Source: Chryseobacterium glaciei
Lineage (GTDB): Bacteria; Bacteroidota; Bacteroidia; Flavobacteriales; Weeksellaceae
Reading direction: 5' to 3'
DNA: 64,000 nt
Assembly: GCF_001648155.1 (NCBI RefSeq)
Contig: NZ_CP015199.1
Coordinates: forward strand, 248,001 to 312,000
Within the stretch, counting starts at the first letter, position 1; each line of letters opens with the position of its first letter. The notes under the pieces were generated by a model. It saw nothing but the letters and a program-made list of their open reading frames with translations. It had not been told where the DNA came from and made no database searches. Positions 60,556 to 64,000 of the stretch are shown here, piece by piece. A program made the position numbers and the translations under genes.

Positions 60556-61589
60556 CTAATTTATAGTATAAGTAAGTGCATACGGATCGAAAGTAATCGT
60601 GTGTTGACCTGCTGAAATCGCTAAATTACCTCCAGAAGTTGAAGCATTTCCGCCAGCCCCCCCCAATTTGGTTGACTCCAGTCATGATTAAGCCTGAATT
60701 TAAACTCTCCAGCTAAAAAGGTAGCTGTAGCAGTCCACTTCAATTGAGTATTATCCCAAACCATATCTATATCTGTACTCCAGTCACCACCAGGTGTTGC
60801 AGATCCTATTAAACTCATTTGATAGGGGATCATCTTCAGAGTATTAGCATTTGTATCTACCGTAGTTTGATAGTAACCAAGACCAGGTGCTATAATATCA
60901 CCACCTGTATTATACAAAATAGGAATTGTATTTATTCCTGATGAAAATTGACTATTTGTTCCGTAAGAATTGTCCCAGTTTTTCTGTGGGGTAATTTTGA
61001 ATGCAAGTCCATTATCTGCAGTTGCCAGAAATTTAATGTAACCAACATAAATACCATTTGAAATTGGAGACATAAGAGTATTTGCCGTATTAGGATCCCA
61101 TTCCTGATATTTACCCGGAGCATAAATATAAGAAATCAATGCATAAGGATTTACAGAAATTTTTTGTACTGCCGAATAAACAGGGGCGCCTTTTCCTACA
61201 GTAGTTTTTAATCTTACATCTACATTAGAAGCAACACCAGTTGGTAATGCAAGGCTCAACATTAAAGCATTAAATTCTATTACAGTATAAGATTTAGATA
61301 ATACTCCACTACTTAAACCTGCTTCTTTTAGTGGGGAAAAGCTTGTGCCGGTAACTGCAAATTGCAACACATTGGTAGTTTCTACCGCAGGAGTATATTC
61401 CGCAGGAGTAATAGTGAAAGTAATTGCATTGTTATTTGCATTTGCACTAGATAAAGACAATGTAGTTGCACTTGCTTTAAGTGTAGGCTCAGATTTTAAA
61501 GATAAAACAGCTTGATCTTCATCTTTTTCGCAAGACCAAACCAGCATAATAGCTACAGCTGCGAAAAGAAGTTTTATTATATTTTTCAT
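60556..61589 (-). CDS. susE: SusE-like surface lipoprotein, interrupted by a poly-C frameshift
   Basis: The lipobox (LVWSCEKDEDQ) and an N-terminal SusE immunoglobulin-like domain (about 30-140) are followed by starch-binding-like domains with KFRLNHDWSQPNWGG near the end. On the plus strand a run of eight C (60657-60664) sets the current frame, which stops at 60621 after only 14 odd residues. With one more C the frame continues GGNASTSGGNLAISAGQHTI...ALTYTIN to a stop at 60556, the normal end of such domains. Either slippage changes the binding domain in part of the cells, or this is a sequencing error. The protein would bind starch at the surface. Confidence 0.8.
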
Positions 61590-61610
61590 TATTGTAATTT
61601 TTTTTAAAAT

Positions 61611-63242
61611 TTAATAACCTGGGTTTTGAGATAGGTTAGAATTGATATTCAAATATTTATTCGGAATAGGGAATAAAGTTCTGGTAGGTGCTATAGAATT
61701 TCCATTTTGGATCCCTCCTTTCCATTGCCAAGTGTAGCCGGATACGTAATGATTTAATCTGATTAAATCCTGTCTTCTTGTGCCTTCCCAGTACAATTCT
61801 TTAGCTCTTTCGTTCAAAATAAACATTTCTTTAGCGTCAGTTGTAGTAAGAGCATTAATATCAGACATTGTAATGTTTGTAGCATTACCTCTTGTTCTTA
61901 AAGTATTGATATACCCTAAAGCTGTAGCTGTACTACCTTTTCCATTAACAATTGCTAGTTCTGCATACATCAAATAAGCATCTCCCATTCTGAATAAAGC
62001 AAAATCTGCATCTGCAAAAGTACCATCACTTCCGCTTGCACCGCTTGCTTTTTTGTTAGAAAACTTAATCAATTTTGTACCTTCTTCAAATTTAGCATAA
62101 TCTGAAATAGATGCAGGATCTGTACTTCCAGCTACTTTCATTACTCTAGCATCTGTTCCTGTAGATTGAATAAATTCTTGGCGGGCTCTAAAACCTGCCC
62201 AACCATCATTAACACCTAATGTAGCTCCTACCGGCTTAGTACAACTTGCAAGAATTAAAAAAGTAGTTCCTCCGTAAGTTTTTGTTTTAACACCATCAAA
62301 ATTAATAGGGAAAATAACTTCATCTTGCGCTCCATTGATATTGTTATCTGCTTTAAATAAATCAGCATAAGGTATTGTTGCTACTTTATATGGCGAACCA
62401 ATTACTTTTGTGATTTCGGTTAAAGCCTCCGTACTTCTATCTGTACCAGTATATACTTTTGCATTTTGGTATAGTTTGGCTTTCAACATCCAAGCAGCAG
62501 CTTTATCTGCTCTACCGTATTCATTGGTTTTTGCAGCTGCTAAATCTCCATCTATATCATTTAACTCTCCAAGTATATAGTTGAAAACATATTCTCTTGA
62601 TTGTGCTGACGGTGTTACACCAGAACCAATAATGTAATCCTCTGTTGCAAAAGGAATTTTACCGTAAATATCTATTGCGTGATAGTAAGATAAAGCTCTT
62701 AAAAATCTTGCTTCCGCACGGAAAGTTTTTATTTGGGCTTTTAACTCTGCTGAAACCCCTCTTGATGATAATTTTTCATCGGTAGTTTCTCTTAAAAACT
62801 CATTTACCAAGCCAATTTGGAAAAATATTCTTGCAAAAAAAGCCTCATTGAATTTATTATCTGCGTTCCAAGTATTGAAGTTTAAATCTTTAATCCCCGG
62901 ATTATCAGATTCTCCCCAAGCAATAATAGCTTCATCAGTTGTTAATTCTTGTAATTGCCAATATCCTCTGATATATTGTGAAAAACCCTCGTTAGGGCCT
63001 CCATCTACTTCTAATCCTAAATCTGAATTTCCGTTAGGAGAAGTTTGTCCCGTTACCGCTAGACCAGCATAAATTTTCGCTAAAAACTGCTTGTACGAGT
63101 CTGGATTGGCATAAAATTGTTCAGATGTGTATAGTTCATCATCATTTACTTTAACATCCAAATCATTAATACAAGAAGTCACTGATAAAAGAAATACACC
63201 AGCAATAGCCAGGTTTCTTAATTTTAATATATTTAATTTCAT
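61611..63242 (-). CDS. susD: SusD/RagB-family nutrient-binding lipoprotein
   Basis: 543 aa with a lipobox (LLSVTSCINDLDV). The SusD-like N-terminal TPR helices and the characteristic C-terminal end (RAKELYWEGTRRQDLIRLNHY, FPIPNKYLNINSNLSQNPGY) are present. It binds oligosaccharides at the cell surface and forms the lid of the SusC transporter encoded directly upstream. Confidence 0.95.
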   Translation of the reverse strand: MKLNILKLRNLAIAGVFLLSVTSCINDLDVKVNDDELYTSEQFYANPDSYKQFLAKIYAGLAVTGQTSPNGNSDLGLEVDGGPNEGFSQYIRGYWQLQELTTDEAIIAWGESDNPGIKDLNFNTWNADNKFNEAFFARIFFQIGLVNEFLRETTDEKLSSRGVSAELKAQIKTFRAEARFLRALSYYHAIDIYGKIPFATEDYIIGSGVTPSAQSREYVFNYILGELNDIDGDLAAAKTNEYGRADKAAAWMLKAKLYQNAKVYTGTDRSTEALTEITKVIGSPYKVATIPYADLFKADNNINGAQDEVIFPINFDGVKTKTYGGTTFLILASCTKPVGATLGVNDGWAGFRARQEFIQSTGTDARVMKVAGSTDPASISDYAKFEEGTKLIKFSNKKASGASGSDGTFADADFALFRMGDAYLMYAELAIVNGKGSTATALGYINTLRTRGNATNITMSDINALTTTDAKEMFILNERAKELYWEGTRRQDLIRLNHYVSGYTWQWKGGIQNGNSIAPTRTLFPIPNKYLNINSNLSQNPGY

Positions 63243-63254
63243 TTTTTCTAAAGT

Positions 63255-64000
63255 TTAAAAGTTTGCATTAATCCCTAAAGTAAACATTCTTGCTCTTGGA
63301 TATATTGAAGAATCTCTTCCTTCATTAAATACTTCTGGATCTATGTTTTTATATTTCGTGATAACGAGTACATTATTTACACCGGTATAAAATCTTATAG
63401 AACCATTGTTTTTTAATAAATTATTAAAAGTATATCCTAAAGTTACATTATCCAATTTCACAAAACTTCCGTTTTTAACGTAATAGTCAGATTCTTTATT
63501 GGTAAATCTAAAATTAGTATTAGTAAAGTCTACAGGAGCATTATTAATAGTACCATCTACCGTATTATAAATGTTACCTAATTGCGCTCTATCTGCAGAA
63601 ATTTGATCATATAAATAATTTCCTATACTTGCTCTCCAAGCCATAGAGAAATCGATATGTTTTCCAAAAGTTGCATTGGTCATAAAGCCCATTGTTACAT
63701 CTGCTTGTGGTTTTTTGTAAATATATTTATCTGCAGAAGTTATGACACCATCATTATTTCTATCTACATAAGCTCCTTCTATTGGTTTACCATTGTTATC
63801 ATACACCTGTTGGTACACATTAAACGCATAAGGAGAATATCCTGTTGTAAATGTTTGTATAAAAGCACCCAAACCTACACCACCTTTATCAATTTTATCT
63901 GACTCTAACTCTTTAATTTTTATATTGTTATAGGTTGCATTATAATTGAAATTCAGGGTGAAGTTTTCTTTTTTCACAGCTTTTATATCCAATCCCAGCT
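63255..64000 (-). CDS. susC: SusC/RagA TonB-dependent outer-membrane transporter, C-terminal part
   Basis: The last 248 codons of a SusC-type beta barrel, running off the right edge of the window. The visible part has strands ending with aromatic residues, the PxAFNVYQQVYDNNGKPIEGAYVDRNNDG loop and FSMAWRASIGNYLYDQ, VNNVLVITKYKNIDPE and the C-terminal RMFTLGINANF (terminal Phe). Together with SusD 12 bp downstream it imports maltodextrins across the outer membrane. Confidence 0.93.
   Translation of the reverse strand, partial: LGLDIKAVKKENFTLNFNYNATYNNIKIKELESDKIDKGGVGLGAFIQTFTTGYSPYAFNVYQQVYDNNGKPIEGAYVDRNNDGVITSADKYIYKKPQADVTMGFMTNATFGKHIDFSMAWRASIGNYLYDQISADRAQLGNIYNTVDGTINNAPVDFTNTNFRFTNKESDYYVKNGSFVKLDNVTLGYTFNNLLKNNGSIRFYTGVNNVLVITKYKNIDPEVFNEGRDSSIYPRARMFTLGINANF

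Noticed and set aside
1..64000. tRNA or rRNA genes
   Set aside because: No cloverleaf with a GGTTCGA-type T-arm and no rRNA-like segment was recognised by eye; a covariance-model scan would be decisive.

Overview
The window looks like a chromosomal segment of a Bacteroidota bacterium of the Chryseobacterium/Flavobacteriia type. It is AT-rich. Several genes end in type IX secretion (T9SS) sorting domains, there is a SusC/SusD/SusE glycan-uptake system, many lipoproteins have a Cys lipobox, ribosome-binding sites are weak, and several upstream regions carry the Bacteroidota -7 box TAnnTTTG. No tRNA, rRNA or CRISPR array was recognised.

Layout. 1-6.8 kb: small lipoproteins, an SGNH hydrolase, a TPR protein, a DEAD-box helicase and a UbiB/ABC1 kinase-like protein, separated by clear terminators and dispersed hairpin repeats. 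6.8-7.6 kb: a long intergenic stretch with a striking structured element (about 7277-7466). Two adjacent hairpins have loops complementary to each other in three blocks, and a T-tract follows, so it is a candidate non-coding RNA or leader. 7.6-16.3 kb: a secreted Rhs (YD-repeat) polymorphic-toxin locus made of a T9SS protein, a 932-aa YD-repeat partner, a 1219-aa Rhs core protein with a ParB-like C-terminal tip, and its immunity gene.

16.3-30.5 kb is the most unusual part. A 5,483-bp element is present twice as an apparently perfect direct duplication (16317-21799 and 23202-28684, offset 6,885 bp). It encodes a divergent XRE repressor, a CHC2/Toprim primase fused to a P-loop ATPase, and two overlapping tyrosine recombinases, the second with degenerate catalytic residues. 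Each copy ends inside Rhs core coding sequence, at the Tyr codon of the Y(K/G)YN(G/N)KEL motif. Each is followed in frame by a different promoterless toxin tip (both putative metallopeptidases) and a lipoprotein immunity gene. Joining the expressed Rhs gene at its TTAC (14780-14783) to the TTAC at either element's right end would give an in-frame Rhs with a new tip and its own immunity gene. The region therefore reads as one expressed toxin plus two silent cassettes carried by a recombinase/primase element. A broken Rhs segment and an IS1-like transposase follow (30.1-31.3 kb).

31.5-39.6 kb: a giant T9SS adhesin-like repeat protein, a GNAT-nitrilase fusion, and a run of small unknown, lipoprotein and membrane genes. 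39.7-46.7 kb: purine genes purM, purN, purH, purD and guaA on the minus strand, headed by a promoter, a 24-codon leader ORF and an attenuator-like hairpin. 46.7-52.7 kb: flavin reductase, pirin, HxlR regulator divergent from an azoreductase, MFS transporter and GMC oxidoreductase. 53-64 kb: a starch/maltodextrin utilisation locus on the minus strand (SusC, SusD, SusE with a poly-C frameshift, GH97, aspartoacylase-like protein, GH13, NTF2-like protein, sugar MFS). At least five families of dispersed intergenic palindromic repeats punctuate the right half of the window.
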